A stretch of DNA of 64,000 bases from Linepithema humile (Eukaryota > Arthropoda > Insecta > Hymenoptera > Formicidae), in NCBI RefSeq assembly GCF_040581485.1, contig NC_090129.1, forward strand, positions 23,938,764 to 24,002,763, in the 5' to 3' direction. The position numbers and the translations under genes were made by a program. Below are positions 49,601-61,570 of the stretch, in pieces. A model generated the notes under the pieces. It made no database searches. It was not told where the DNA came from and saw nothing but the letters and a program-made list of their open reading frames with translations. Within the stretch, counting starts at the first letter, position 1; each line of letters begins with the position of its first letter.

Positions 49601-52600
49601 CTCGGTATCTTTAACTGTAACATCCTTGTGTGAAAGAACGACTCCGCCGACGGTTCGCGTGGGAAGAGCCATGGAATTACGCCGATTACGGCAGGAACAA
49701 TTAGTCGTAATTTCAGCATTAACTTAATAAGCAGCGATCCATTTTTTGATATACGGATAATTGTCGATCTTAATGATTTCTTTACATCCCGAGGTTGGCC
49801 GTGTCGACACTAATGAACGTTTCATTTGAAGCGAAACGATTGTCACAAAAGTTTCCGTAAAAATATAAGAATTCGACGCGACGCGGAATAATATAGATTA
49901 ATAATTGAATGAACATTGCGAGGAAGCGACGCCTTCTCGTTATTTTATAGCTCGCTTTCTTTGCGGAGAAAAATTCTGTCATATCTTTGATTATTAAAAA
50001 TATCTCTCTTCTTTTCGACATGGAAAACTTAGGGAGAACGAAATTACAAAGAAACAAATATCGTGATTAATAAAATTTTTTCCTCACAGTTACGATTTTT
50101 CGAGATTTCAATTATATTAAATTTTTTTAAATAATACCATATGATCTTTTAATGTAAATTGAGTTTTTTAATTATTCAGACGGAATCATCAAAGATTCAA
50201 TACGAAATATTCTATATTTTACTCTGACATAGTCGGACATAAAATATGAAATACATCGTGAGATATTTACTCTTCGATATCTTCATCTTAATACATTTAT
50301 GCAGAGAAAAATGATTGAGGTCCGCTTGATGATTTTCGCACAGGTGCAGCCGCGCACCTGGAACGTGTAGTTGTGTACTTTTGACGTTATTATTTTCCCT
50401 TATATCAATCGGCTCATCTCATTATTTTGTGCAATGTCATTTGCGCGCGTGCAATTTGCAGCAAATACGCGGAACGAGATACAACGTTTCATTTCTTCCG
50501 ATGAGATCGGTATATCGGGGCCTGTGTAAATTGCTCCATTTAAGGAATACGAAGAAAGCAAGACGATGGGTTATCGTAACGAGAACTCATTACTTTGTGT
50601 CAGTACACCGTGTAATGCCCATCTATCATCTTCGGAAGCTTGATTTCCGTTATTTTTGCTCTCAAACGACTACCTTGTCACACGATTGCGGCGTTTTGAT
50701 TCTTTACATCCGCGATACAAAACAACTACCAGTCAGTTTTCCGTTTTCTCTCTCTCTTTCTCTTTTTTTTTCTCTTTCTCTCTCTCACACCTCTTTCCCC
50801 TAACAACGTTCATCAAAGGACGCGGGTCCTTTTTCTCTCCGATCGCCTTAATCGGTGTCTTTCCTCGTGAAATTATCCCGCTTCACCTAGGCGAGCTCCC
50901 TGTACCGGATGTGGCTGCGTTTACTGCCTATAATTGCAGAGGAGATGCGGCGCGCCGTCCCACCCAATTATTTGGGGACAAATACCCGCGCCGCCACAGG
51001 AACGAAAAGGTCCCGAATACGTCGCGCAGGCACATCTCCGTGAATCGCTGAGGTATCCACGCGATACGCAACACTCACGTCTTGTCAGAGTGAATGAGTT
51101 TGAGAAATATTTTCGGATGATTAATGTGAATTAATGTGAATAATGGAAATGTCTCCGAGATAACATTGTTAAGTTTCTCCAATTTTTGTTCTCCGTTTTT
51201 CATTTTAATAATACACCGTAATTTAAGAAATAATAACAACACATTAAAACTAATTTTATCACTTTATGTGCCGATAAAATACACAGAATTATTTGAATTC
51301 AATTACTCAGCGATGACCAATTCACTGCTGACTTAGCTATTCTGTCTGGAGACAGATCGTACATACTTTTGAAAGAGCCACAGATTAAGTCTACAGATAA
51401 AGTGTATATTTCTAAAAGAGCGCATTCTTGATACGGAAGTATCTTAAACGTTTCCGCTGGTTAACACAGAAAGCTGAGTGTGAGCGAACCGTTCTCGACA
51501 GGTACCGAAAATCTACACCGACCGAATGGCGCATCATCGGCGCCCTGTAATCTCGGAATGAGGACCTTCCTGCGGTATATCTCTAGTTTTTAACGTACAA
51601 TGCCGCGCCGGTGACCAATTACGAAGATCCCCGAGTATCAAGACGTTTGAAGCGGCTCCCAGAATCGAAACGCTGCCCGACGAGTCGTTGACCGCGACTC
51701 TCTGGACGTCAAAAAAAAAAAAAAAAATCAGGCAAATTAAAAACATCGTTCAAAGGCTTGGCAAATCCACTTTGGAAATGAATATGAATATGCGTTTGCG
51801 CCACGGACAATTCTCTAATGATGCGTGAAGCGCGATTTTCTCACGCACGACAGTGTAATTATGTTGGAAAAGCGCCCGGAGCGATTTCCACACCTCTCGG
51901 GAAATCTCCGTTCTAAAAATATACCTACACTTCTCTAAGCCTCGAATTAACTCTCGCGGGACAGCGGGACTCGAACGTCTTCATCGTTTAGGATTTCTTT
52001 AGGCTAACTAAGTGTACTCAGCCGCGTCGTCACGAATGGAACGTGTAAATAATACCGGCTTTTCGAGAAAATTGTAAGTCCTGAGCGGCCGGCGCGCCGA
52101 TCACCGTGTAATCTCGCGAGTCACGCGCAAATCGACGCGGAATTATGCAAATTATTGATGTCGCTTTTACTGCCCATTGCCCTCTCCGACCGGATCGTAT
52201 GCACACCCTGGAAATTAATCTACGCTCATGCACGCTCGGCACGCACACGCCACCACCCCTCGCGCGGCGCGGCGTTGCTCCGAGCGGTTGGCCGAGCGGA
52301 GGGATGGCACGAATTAAAAACTAATCCAATATTAGGTGCCCCCCTCCCCCCCACTACTCTGCGCTTCTTCCTTCCGCGCACTTTAGCCGGCCTGATACGA
52401 CGTTTAACAATTATCTCGCCGCGTCGCGCCTCCTTCGCCTCTCGAAGCACCCGCGCGCTCTTCCGCAGAGATGCTCGCGATACTTCGATACCGCTGGCGG
52501 TGAATGCGGAGAAACGCATAGGGAATTATTCATGCATCGCGGTTAATTAGGGACCAGGTTTACATTACGTTCATTAATTTCTTGGGAGTACGTAAAATCA

Positions 52601-55600
52601 TCCGCTTTGTCGGGCTACCTGGATTTCCGCACAACCCGACGTGGGAACGTCGTTGTGTCTTGAGAGACCCGTTAATAACACGTCGATCTCTTCGTGTACA
52701 ATCGCGATACGCGCGAATAAAATTTTCAATGAGATTCACTCGGCGGAGAACAGCGGTATAAAATGAGTCCATAGAGAATATAGAAGCGGTGTTAATAACG
52801 TCGTTCCGTTTGATCGCCATTTCTGAGCACTATATTGTATGGTACATCCGCGCGTTGCCACACATAAAGCACGCGTTTGCATGTTTGTGTGTGCACGGGT
52901 GTACGCGCACACACGCATGACACGCGGAGCGCGTTTATAAAATCATGAGCGGCGCGCTGCCATATTTACACGAGCGTAGAAAATTTATTGTGATTGCACT
53001 CCGCGCGAGAGAGCGCGCGCGCGCCACGCTTTTTCCTTGCCACCGCATCGCCGAATGGCGGCTCAATTTCCGCGACGGCAGCAACGAGTCGCGCTTATGG
53101 AAATTGATAGTTTCGATGAAAAATAAATCCGCGAACGCGACGCGCCTATCCGGTGTTTCGAGATATTTTTCAGAATTATTGCGCGCGAGATAGCGACATT
53201 ATAGGACTTTCGAATAATTCCAAAGAATTTCAACAACATTCATTTCAATCGTTACTCGATATTCAATGAATTTGACATTAGAAAACATTAAAAAATTTTC
53301 TAAAAAAAAATCGAAAAAAATACATGAAACAAGTACGTAAACAAAGATTCTTATTTAATAAAAGCGTGGTTTCGAGAAAGAAAAAAATACTGCCGGCGAT
53401 CTTCCGGCGGAGAAAGTACTCCGATTTTGTTTCGGAGAACGGCGCAACAACACCTAGTTGGGTGGTATTTTGATCGGACGCGGGAGACCGATCAATTTTC
53501 GTGGCTGCTAAGTGCCTCGTGCGCGTTTCCTAAAACACAGTGTCGAAGCACCGTTCATTTCCTGCCCGTAAAACGGGTCCCCCCGCAACTATCTTGCGGG
53601 AGTAGTTTCTCTATTTCCGATCGTTTGCGGTTTCGCGGCGGCGGGAACAGTCGAGTCGTGTTAAAATCGAAACCGCTTTTTTTTCCAACAGACGACGCCA
53701 GACAGACTGTGATCACATCTATTCGTTCCCAGATTATCGACGACACCGAATCGTTAGGAGTAAATAAGGCCCGTGTTTACGAAGGTCGCCTGCTTAGCGG
53801 AAAAACGGGGAAGAAAGTACAGCACGATATTAATTAAAAAAAAAAATATTTAAGTACTTTTTAACACGTAGACATAATTTCATAATAAAGGAATAAATGT
53901 TATCGTTATCTTAAGAGTAAATTAATGCCTCCGCTCGGCGCTTGTGAGACAATACGGTAAACGTTAAACGTTAAACGTGTCTCCTCGCAGAGGGAAATGG
54001 GTGGAGGCGGCGGTACGAGCGAAAGTAATAAAAGCAGCGAGCGAGCGTGACGTGCCCGAGACGGAAATTGTACTTGTCAAACGCTTTTCCGTCGTTCCAC
54101 GCTTTTTCGTTTTCAACTACGTGGCGCGGGAACTGCTGCTGCGCTCCCTTGTCGCGCGACAAACGACAGGCGACAGACGACAGCTCGAAAAAGGCGACAG
54201 CCGGGTTCCTGATCCGGTAGCGAGGCGCCCATTTAGGATGATTGCCCGATTTTATGTATTTATACCCGAGCGAGCCGTCGGGCCGCTTTTCACCGCGCCG
54301 ACGTTTCTGTTTCTCCGCTGCTAATAGGAATTCGTTTCGCAGCTTGTATCTCTGCGGAAAGAGCGGCGTTAAACTTCGCAGACGGGCGTAATTCCGGAAA
54401 TAATCCTCAATGGACTTTCGAGAAGAATGATACAACTATTATATAATTTTCGTGATGTGATTCCGTAACTTTGAATCGTCACACATTCCACAAGAATGAC
54501 ACTTTGATCTCTTATTGCATTATAATAGGCCTCGTTAATGTATTATCGATTTAGGACCTTTCTCATGTAGATTTTTTTATTACTCAAGCTATATTTAGAT
54601 AATGCTGAGTTTTTTAACAAACAAACATGAATGTTAATTGAAAAGCATACTTTTCTCGATCCTATGTCGAAATGAACTAAATAATGACAATCGTCCGTAT
54701 AATTTTTGAAATAGTTAAAGCGGCGCTGCTGATTTTTCAATTAACAAATTACGTTTTCTAAGTTTCATAAAATTTCTTATTATAGTCAGAATTAATTGCT
54801 ACATTTGCGACATACTTCGACAACGTTAAGATAAGGCTTATTTATTAAAATTAATTCTAACCGCGAAGAATTTCTGGTTACTGTAATATTATTTTACTTT
54901 TAGAACCAAGCTTCGCTTTATTTCCATGCAAAATAGATATTATTTATATCTGGAATATTAAAATTTGCAAGGGACACAGGACTGTACATCATTCTTGTTA
55001 CGACTCGTATATATTCAACGAGGTTCCATCAAGTTCTACATTATTTCTCGACAGGTTATATTTCGCGATCGTCGCTATTTATTTTATGAGACTGCAAAAG
55101 TTGTCGACCATCAGGCTTTATATTACTGCAACATGTATACAGATATATAATTTCGCGACGCATATTTATATCGCCACAATAATTTTACATTTTATTAGAC
55201 CAGTAGAGCGGTGAATATTAAACATTTTTACTTTTTATAAACTGCCCTTAATTGATGTCCTCAGAAAGATACAGTTTATTCTGTCCAATTCTCGACAGCT
55301 CAAAGTTGTTGTCATGGAAAGCTCTTCGTTAGGAGATCAGACTCATCCGATCTGGCATCTTCAAAATTCGATGCAAAGTATTAGCAGGGACAAAAGAGGG
55401 GGGTACAATGGTTGTTCATCGGCCACTCCCGTGGGTATTAAGACGAGAAAATGGCTGAAGCCGAGCGGCACGTGCGGGTGTGTGCCACCCCGTGATGACT
55501 GACTTGTACGTCGTATTCGACAGAGACACCGGGTATACGCACGAACACGCGCGCGCACGCTCTCTCTCTCTCTCTCTATCTTTCTCTCTCGACGATATCG

Positions 55601-56478
55601 TCAGGACGTTTTAATATTTAATGCGATTAAACTCATTTCGTCCCGCCCGCCGTAATTGGTTTCTGATTAACAGCTAAGTTTAAGTGCATTAGCCGTGTGC
55701 AATAGTTACGTTAGAGCCCGACGTCGTCAACCAATAATCTTGAGTGCTACCGAGCACCTCGGAAATCGTCGTATCAACGCCCGACACTGGTCTCTTTAAT
55801 TGAACACACCAATTATAAAGATGGCGATGAGCTATCCGTACAGTTCGTTCCGAACGCCTCGCGTTTCGTAAGGAAATACGGAGCGTAACGTGACGAAATA
55901 TTTAACTGGCGTTTCCGAGCGAAACGCCCCAACGTGAATCGTTCGTCGCTTCCGAGCTTCAATCAAAAATTAATCTGTTATTCCGCTCAAACGATCCTTA
56001 TCGCTAACATCTGATACTCGGGCTCGAGCATGAGCCCGCCGTATTGCAGCGGGAGATAAGTTGTCCGTAGGGATAATCCACGGACTCAGCGGGTGTCTCT
56101 ATTCGGCACGGTTTCACTCCATCTTCCGTTGACAGACAAAATCCCCCGCGTGTCGAGTATCCGCCAACGACCGTCCGCGATCTATTCTATCGACCGACTG
56201 TCCAATTAAGAGAGCGAAACTTAATTAGCCGTCACGACCGAGCCCGGGTGAGAGCGACAAACCCGAAGAAACGCGCACGATAGCCGTATGAATTTAATTC
56301 CAACGCTTCCGATATCACGATTTATCGATCGTGTTCTCGGTGTTGACGATTTCCAGAGATACGAGCATCGAACATTGCGTGGATAAAATATAGCGATATT
56401 AATAAGGATATGATGTGGCGCTTTCTTGGCACATTCGTATTATAAAGGATATGAATTGTCATAATTTAGCGATGTTCG
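49601..56478. other. About 7 kb spacer between TLX/C15 and corazonin; no supported gene
   Basis: I see no coding exon with recognisable domains. Frames of 130-155 codons at 50381-50803, 52155-52550, 53427-53837 and 53971-54435 match no family, and several overlap pyrimidine-rich or GC-rich sequence. A CT microsatellite lies at 50746-50790 and another at 55560-55590. A 17-nt A run ends at about 51727. Confidence 0.6.
55560..55590 (+). repeat. (CT)n microsatellite
   Basis: A CT dinucleotide run with a short ATCTTT interruption, preceded by CACGCGCGCGCACG. Confidence 0.75.
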
Positions 56479-56484
56479 TTTATT
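56479..56484 (-). terminator. Poly(A) signal AATAAA, corazonin gene
   Basis: TTTATT on the plus strand reads AATAAA on the minus strand, about 75 bp beyond the corazonin stop codon. The distance fits a short neuropeptide 3' UTR. Confidence 0.6.
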
Positions 56485-56558
56485 TTGTTTTGATTAAATG
56501 CCTAAATTACATGTCGAGTACTTTCTTGCGACAATCATAATCAATGTGTGACGACCGT

Positions 56559-57072
56559 TCAGTAATTATCGTCATTCTGTCCCTTTTCCTGGCGCAGTTG
56601 AAGAATATAATTAACCTTCTGAGCGAGTTTTCTCAGTTTTTCCATGAAATCACTGCTGATCAACAGCGGCTGCGAAGAAGATATTAATATATTTATCAAA
56701 GTTCTCATCGTGTTAAAATTTGCAAGCAGCATTTGCGGAAGCCTTTAACATCGTTGAGACATTTAATTTCGTGTAGCGTTTACGATTTATACAAAATTCA
56801 TCGCATTTTTTTTAGCGGATGCAAGCTATATATTGTGTATATTGCTTTAAAAAATTTACTTGCTCGTCGGCGTTCCCGTGCAACAGCATCTTCAATGTCT
56901 TGAATTCGCCGCTGGTGAAACGTTCGTTCCCCAGATTGGAGATTTCCGCCGTGTTCGGAAATTCGGATCGCTTGCCGTTGGTCCATCCGCGACTATATTG
57001 GAAGGTTTGGCACAGCACGGTACTTGTAACCAACGATAGAACGAAAAGGGCGAATATAGGTTTATTGGCCAT
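56559..57072 (-). CDS. Crz: Corazonin preprohormone, two coding exons
   Basis: Coding exons on the minus strand are 57072-56860 and 56669-56559, joined in phase 0 across a GTAAAT donor and TTCGCAG acceptor, giving 107 residues. Residues 1-21 (MANKPIFALFVLSLVTSTVLC) are a signal peptide. The mature peptide QTFQYSRGWTN follows at 22-32, then Gly33 for C-terminal amidation and Lys-Arg for cleavage. The N-terminal Gln would cyclise. This is [Arg7]-corazonin, a neurohormone related to AKH and GnRH-type peptides that signals through a G protein-coupled receptor and is linked to stress, metabolism and, in ants, caste behaviour. The rest of the precursor has no further dibasic site. An in-frame ATG at 57102 could add ten residues, but the ATG at 57072 sits directly after TTTTGCAG, which looks like a splice acceptor. 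I therefore prefer 57072. Confidence 0.97.
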
Positions 57073-59747
57073 CTGCAAAAGGGAAATACGGCGGCGATGC
57101 ATGGCGAAAGTGTTTTCTTCGCAAATGCAGAAATGAAAATGAAAGAAATGAAAGACAGAAGGAGGACGATCAATATATAGCTTCCTTCTTCGAACATTCG
57201 CCGTATTAGTCCGTTAAATAATTGCGCAAGGACAAACGAGTCGGAACTTATTGGCAGCTTTCAAAGGCGACTAATGACTTTCAGACGTTAATTATCGCGA
57301 AGCAATCGTCGGTAACTCGCCATGAGTGACGCTCGAATAATTCGACGGATATTATTAAAACAGTCCTTCACTTTTACCGAACGGATTTCGTCGAGAGTAG
57401 CTTTAGAGTAGCTCGGCCGGATTATAGGCTATCCATTATTATCGAAGACAAGCGTGCGCTCGAGACGAAGCACAGCGACATCGCGATAATTGCAATTTTT
57501 TTAACATCGGCAGCTTCGCAGAAATCCGCTTGCGGCGTCATGAACTTCGGAATCTCATGCAATTGTAATCGAACCGTTTCGCTCGCGCAGCACGGAGGAA
57601 GAGGAAGTCTTCGCTCGTTTACAAGTGCAGAAGGAAAAACAATAGGCCACTTAACTGTCACGGTAGACTTGTCGAGGCAACGATCCGTACGAAGCCGTGC
57701 AATATAAAATTGCGCGATCACGAGTTTATGCTACAACCGCGCTGCGCGCTTTTTCTCATCGGGATATCATTTTTGATAGACCAATCGCCGGCGACGACGG
57801 TGATGCAAGCGTTGCAGCGAAATGATATCTGGAGTATTTTATACACCGCAGTTAATACTCTCTCTCTCTTTCTTTTCTCATTCACGTATTTTCAGATTAC
57901 TTATGAGTGTTCGATAAAACGTTCATAAATATCTTTTCACTTACAATTAGCAGACACAATATATCCTTAAATTTAATTTTTGCTTTCCATTATTGTTTAT
58001 TTCTAAAAAAAATAAAATAATTTATAAACTTTTACTAACTGCATGCTGAAGTGTTTAAACTTTGGTATTTATTAAAAAAAAAAGAGCAACGCTGCATTAC
58101 CGGTGCGTGTATAAAGCGACGACATTTTTCGAAAATTTTCAGCGCGCGCCCGATTTTGTTCCGCGTGCTAATTTTAAGAGGACCATTAACGCTACGAGCG
58201 TCCCTGGTCATTAAGATAAGCGTAAGTGCTACTAAGTGTCCGAGCGGATAAGAGACGTGACCAGCATCTCCGTTGCATAGAGATGAAGCGTTCCCATCCG
58301 AGCCCGCTGCAGGAACGCCGGCAAACACGCGGATGCATCGCGTTCACCAGTAATATTAACCGATGTTTAATTTGTAGCAAAATGAGGAGAGAAAGACTTG
58401 GATCAAAACAACTTGAAGAAACGCACGGTGTTGATTATCGATAAATTACTTTCCACATGCAAATTTAAATACCTATATTATTTTTCTCGTTATCAGTAAG
58501 CAAGATTCATTATTAGATAAGAAATAAATCGCGGAGTTACTTGTTTTTCGTAATTGATAGCGTCTGTTACTGTCTTGTTGCTCATCATAAAACGGCGGTT
58601 ATTTCCTAAGATAAGAAAATTTGACATCGGATATTTATTAGTTCCAAGTCGAGATGCTATTAAAATAAAATTTGTTTATATCGACGAAATTCTAATGTAC
58701 ATTGAGAATTAATTGGTTTGACAAGATTACAATAGCGGAATAATTAGCGCTTTTTTAGCGCTGAGAGTTTTTTTGTCGAATGCGCATTAAAAGCACATAC
58801 GTGTTTCACGGAACGAAATTAAAAAAAAAGTTGTTAGAGAAGCAATTTATTTCGTCGTGCACACCGCGTCGAAGGTGTATCGTGGATTTTCCATTTCACG
58901 CTGACGGGCAATTTGTCGTACGTTTCGTAATCCATTAGCTTCATAACTGGATTGTTCCGTTCCTACGTTTTTTCCCGTAAGTCTATCTGTCCATTATGTA
59001 TCATTTTCTCCATTGATACTTCTATTATCCGTATACGATTACAGACAGTCTTCCCACGATATGCGGATCTATAATTTGCGATAGCGGCAATTGAATTCTT
59101 TCGTTAAATCGCGTTTGCAGAGCAGAACTGACTTCATTTAGAAAGTAATATAACAATGACGAGCGATACAGTTTCTCCTTTCTTTGAATCACTGAAAAGT
59201 GATTGTTTAATGCAAATGAAAAATATTATTATTATAAAAACAATATCTCAAATACGATGCACTAAAAAAATTAAATAAGAATGACTTTTTAAAACAGAAC
59301 CTTACTTTTCTGTCAATCTTAAACAAATTTTGCTGCGCCAAAATATCGTCTTGATATCAAAATTTTCTTTCTACTTTAGAAAAAATTATGTTTAACAGAT
59401 AAAAAATATCTTTACATGTGTTTAATATTTGTAACTTTACGTGAAATCATATTATTGGAAAATTAATCAAATTGCGGCAACAATGTAAACGTCACGCCAT
59501 CTCTATTACACATTGTAGTTCTGTATATATTCTTACGCTTTCACGTTTTATCCTGTACAATTCTACACCTTCGTTCACAGTACACTGTTACATCGATCGT
59601 TGATAAAGCATGTAAGTGCCGTGTTCTGTCGTGGATAAGTCAGATCTTTCTCGTAAAATCAATATTTGTAACGAAAAAGTTTTCAATATAAAAAATGAAA
59701 AACTAAAATTTTTAATTAATAATTCTTATAATTGTAATTGATAATAC
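57073..59747 (-). other. Proposed corazonin 5' UTR intron, or upstream region if the gene is unspliced there
   Basis: If the distal first exon is real, this is a 2.7 kb intron from GTATTATC at 59747 to TTTTGCAG at 57073. It is mostly AT-rich from 57.9 to 59.7 kb and holds no recognisable coding sequence. If the proximal TATA box is used instead, it is upstream regulatory DNA. Confidence 0.4.
57172..57179 (-). promoter_or_regulatory. Proximal TATA-like sequence upstream of corazonin
   Basis: TATATATT on the minus strand lies 100 bp before the ATG at 57072 and 70 bp before the in-frame ATG at 57102. It could drive an unspliced leader, in which case the longer start MHRRRISLLQMANK is possible. 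It competes with the distal promoter model. Confidence 0.3.
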
Positions 59748-59815
59748 CTGGATGAGCTTTCGTCTCGTCGCTGGAACAGTACGCTCTTGTAGAAAATCTG
59801 CCGAAAATGTGCTCT
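59748..59815 (-). other. Crz: Candidate non-coding first exon of corazonin
   Basis: On the minus strand, an initiator-like TCAGA at 59816-59813 is followed by 68 nt without any ATG, ending CATCCAG before donor GTATTATC. Joined to the acceptor at 57073, the leader would run straight into ATGGCC, the corazonin start. The fit of promoter, ATG-free exon, donor and an acceptor abutting the start codon is good, but no transcript evidence is available. Confidence 0.4.
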
Positions 59816-59833
59816 GATTTGACCGAGGAGAAG

Positions 59834-59842
59834 CTTTATATA
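59834..59842 (-). promoter_or_regulatory. TATA box, candidate distal corazonin promoter
   Basis: TATATAAAG on the minus strand lies 27 bp before the A of an initiator-like TCAGA at 59815. That spacing matches a focused insect TATA promoter. Confidence 0.45.
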
Positions 59843-60226
59843 CGCGTTAAGGTAAGAGGTGTGTTCTGTGGTTCAATATCGAGTGACGGACGATTATATT
59901 CTTAGACGGCAGCACACAATAAGACCGTTCATTATTAGTAATTAATATTAGTTGACATTGTGCGGAAATTGGTCTAACTTTGCACTTTCATCAAACACGG
60001 CACCCTACAACGTTACAACTTTTAGAGTGATTAGGTAATTACATAGTGTTATGACTCGCGAGAAATTACACGGCAAATTTGCATGATCCAAAATTTATAC
60101 AAAGTGTCTTAAAACTCCAATTTTGTAAAATTTGTAATTTATATGTATATTAATAAAAAAGATAAAGCTAACATTATACACTTTTTGTTTGCGGAACGAT
60201 GTAAATTGAAAAAACAACTCTCAGTA

Positions 60227-60616
60227 GAAATAACTGAGTTAATTTGTTACTAAAATTAGAAAAATTGCAATTAAAAATGCAATATTCCTATAATTTTCAA
60301 AATTTAATCTATTTTATTATTATTATTATTATTTTGTAACTTTTATACTTTCGGCTATAGAAAATAATCAATTAACTTGTCGTTAAAAATGAGTAAAATT
60401 TTAAAAAAAATTTAGTATATCTAAAATATCTAAAATTTAGGTTTATTTTATTTGTTTCTTGAAAAAATTGATTCTATATCGATTATACAAAATAACTCAG
60501 TTAATTTGTTGTTAAAATGAGTAAAAATTTCAGCTAAAAAATATTCAGTATCTCTAAAATATTTAAAACTTATGTTTAATCCATTTTTTTTTCTAAGAAT
60601 TAATTGGATATCGAGA
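60227..60616 (+). repeat. Imperfect tandem triplication, about 130 bp per unit
   Basis: Three diverged copies begin near 60227, 60361 and 60489. Each opens with a version of AAATAACTGAGTTAATTTG. Copies 2 and 3 share GTTAAAAATGAGTAAAA-like sequence and a TCTAAAATATCTAAAA-like block at the same offsets, and end near a GATATCGA-like stretch. Copy 1 is the most diverged and carries an (ATT)n insert at about 60315-60336. Confidence 0.65.
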
Positions 60617-60916
60617 TGGGACATTTCTTTAGCATGTTAGAATAAAATTACAGTGATTGTGTAAATTTCTCTCGATACAGAGAGAAAAACTGTATATTAC
60701 GCGCGTTTATTGTAGTTCTCAGGTTGAACCGCTATGCGGCCACACTGGCGAGTCATCGTTTCACTATCATTCCGCTATCGTGTGGAACGCAAGCGCATTA
60801 GGCAGCTGCGTCTTTTTGCGGACCGTGCCTCGCGCTTGTCACCTCAGTTTTACGAACGCGTGTTTCGTTCAACACGCGTTTCCGCTGGTGTGCAACGGGA
60901 AGGCAGATCAGTTGCG

Positions 60917-61020
60917 CGAGGTCGTCGTCGTCGTCGTTGTCGATGCTTGTACGCATAGGCTGCGTCGCGTCATCGTCATCGTCGTTCGTCATCGCTCGGC
61001 GCAGCTCATCGTCGTCGTCG
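60917..61020 (+). repeat. GTC/ATC triplet repeat cluster
   Basis: Three separate blocks of imperfect GTC and ATC triplets lie in a GC-rich stretch. They give runs of Val or Ile in one frame and Asp on the other strand, which explains the open frames here. Confidence 0.7.
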
Positions 61021-61145
61021 CTCGTGCGGGAGCTCGTGTCGCCCCAAATCCCTAGGGTGGAAGAACCCCGGAGGATAGCGACATGTCGACATCGCGAGTG
61101 TCTCGATCGCGACAGGCATAGTGACGATTATACAGTACACACCGA

Positions 61146-61153
61146 TGACGTCA
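61146..61153. promoter_or_regulatory. Perfect CRE palindrome TGACGTCA
   Basis: The full 8-bp CREB/ATF site lies 14 bp upstream of the candidate start codon at 61167. A full site is uncommon by chance and is often found near transcription starts. Confidence 0.45.
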
Positions 61154-61166
61154 GCCGCATCACGAT

Positions 61167-61205
61167 ATGATGGAGTCCATCAGAAAATGGTTTTACAGGC
61201 CTAAG
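61167..61205 (+). CDS. Candidate first coding exon of an unidentified gene (MMESIRKWFYRPK), partial
   Basis: Two adjacent ATGs open a 13-codon frame, MMESIRKWFYRPK, that ends in phase 0 at donor GTGAAT. An in-frame TGA stop lies at 61146-61148, so the ATG at 61167 is the first. The GC-rich island, the CRE and the pyrimidine-rich sequence after the donor fit a promoter and first exon of a long gene running off the right edge. I do not recognise the peptide. A chance ATG before a GT is the main alternative. Confidence 0.28.
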
Positions 61206-61279
61206 GTGAATACGTCACGCGCTTTGGTGTGCCCTCCAGTTTGCTTTGCACTCTGCTCGACCCCTCTGCGTTTCCTCCT

Positions 61280-61570
61280 CCCCGCACTTTGTTACACACA
61301 TCTGTCCCATTCTCTTTCTCTGTCTCCCTCGTGGCTTGCTCTCTCTTTCTGTTTCTCTCTCCCTCTCTATATTGCTCTTTGTCTCTCTCGCATGTGTTTT
61401 TGCCGCTTTACATAGTTTTCTTCGCATTTTATTTTGCCTGTATTTCATTTTTCTTTCAATTTTTGACGCATGATTCCTTAATTTGCACCACATCCCGAGA
61501 ATATCTTTCGTACTACTATTGAATAGATTCTATTTTCTCTTTCTCCCTTCTCTCAACACCGTCGTGCTGA
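61280..61570 (+). repeat. Pyrimidine-rich, CT-repeat region
   Basis: Dense TCTCTC and CTTTTTC blocks make the plus strand strongly pyrimidine-biased, producing Ser/Leu/Phe-rich frames with no coding value. Confidence 0.6.

Larger units (their letters stand above)
59843..61166. other. Intergenic region right of corazonin: tandem repeat and GC-rich island
   Basis: The first 800 bp are AT-rich and include the 130-bp tandem triplication. From about 60660 the sequence turns GC-rich, with GTC/ATC triplet repeats at 60917-61020 and a CRE at 61146. A 132-codon frame at 60657-61055 is driven by these triplet repeats and is not supported as a gene. Confidence 0.5.

Noticed and set aside
51955..51990. 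tRNA-like B box on the minus strand (GTTCGAGTCCCGC)
   Set aside because: The flanking bases do not form the T-stem (AGACG against CCCGC) and no acceptor stem or A box is found at the right distance.
53427..54435. Frames of 136 (plus) and 154 (minus) codons between TLX/C15 and corazonin
   Set aside because: Neither resembles a known family, and no supporting exons or signals are nearby. They are probably chance frames in GC-richer sequence.
60657..61055. 132-codon plus-strand frame before the CRE
   Set aside because: Its second half is Val/Ile runs from GTC/ATC triplet repeats; an open frame is expected there by composition.
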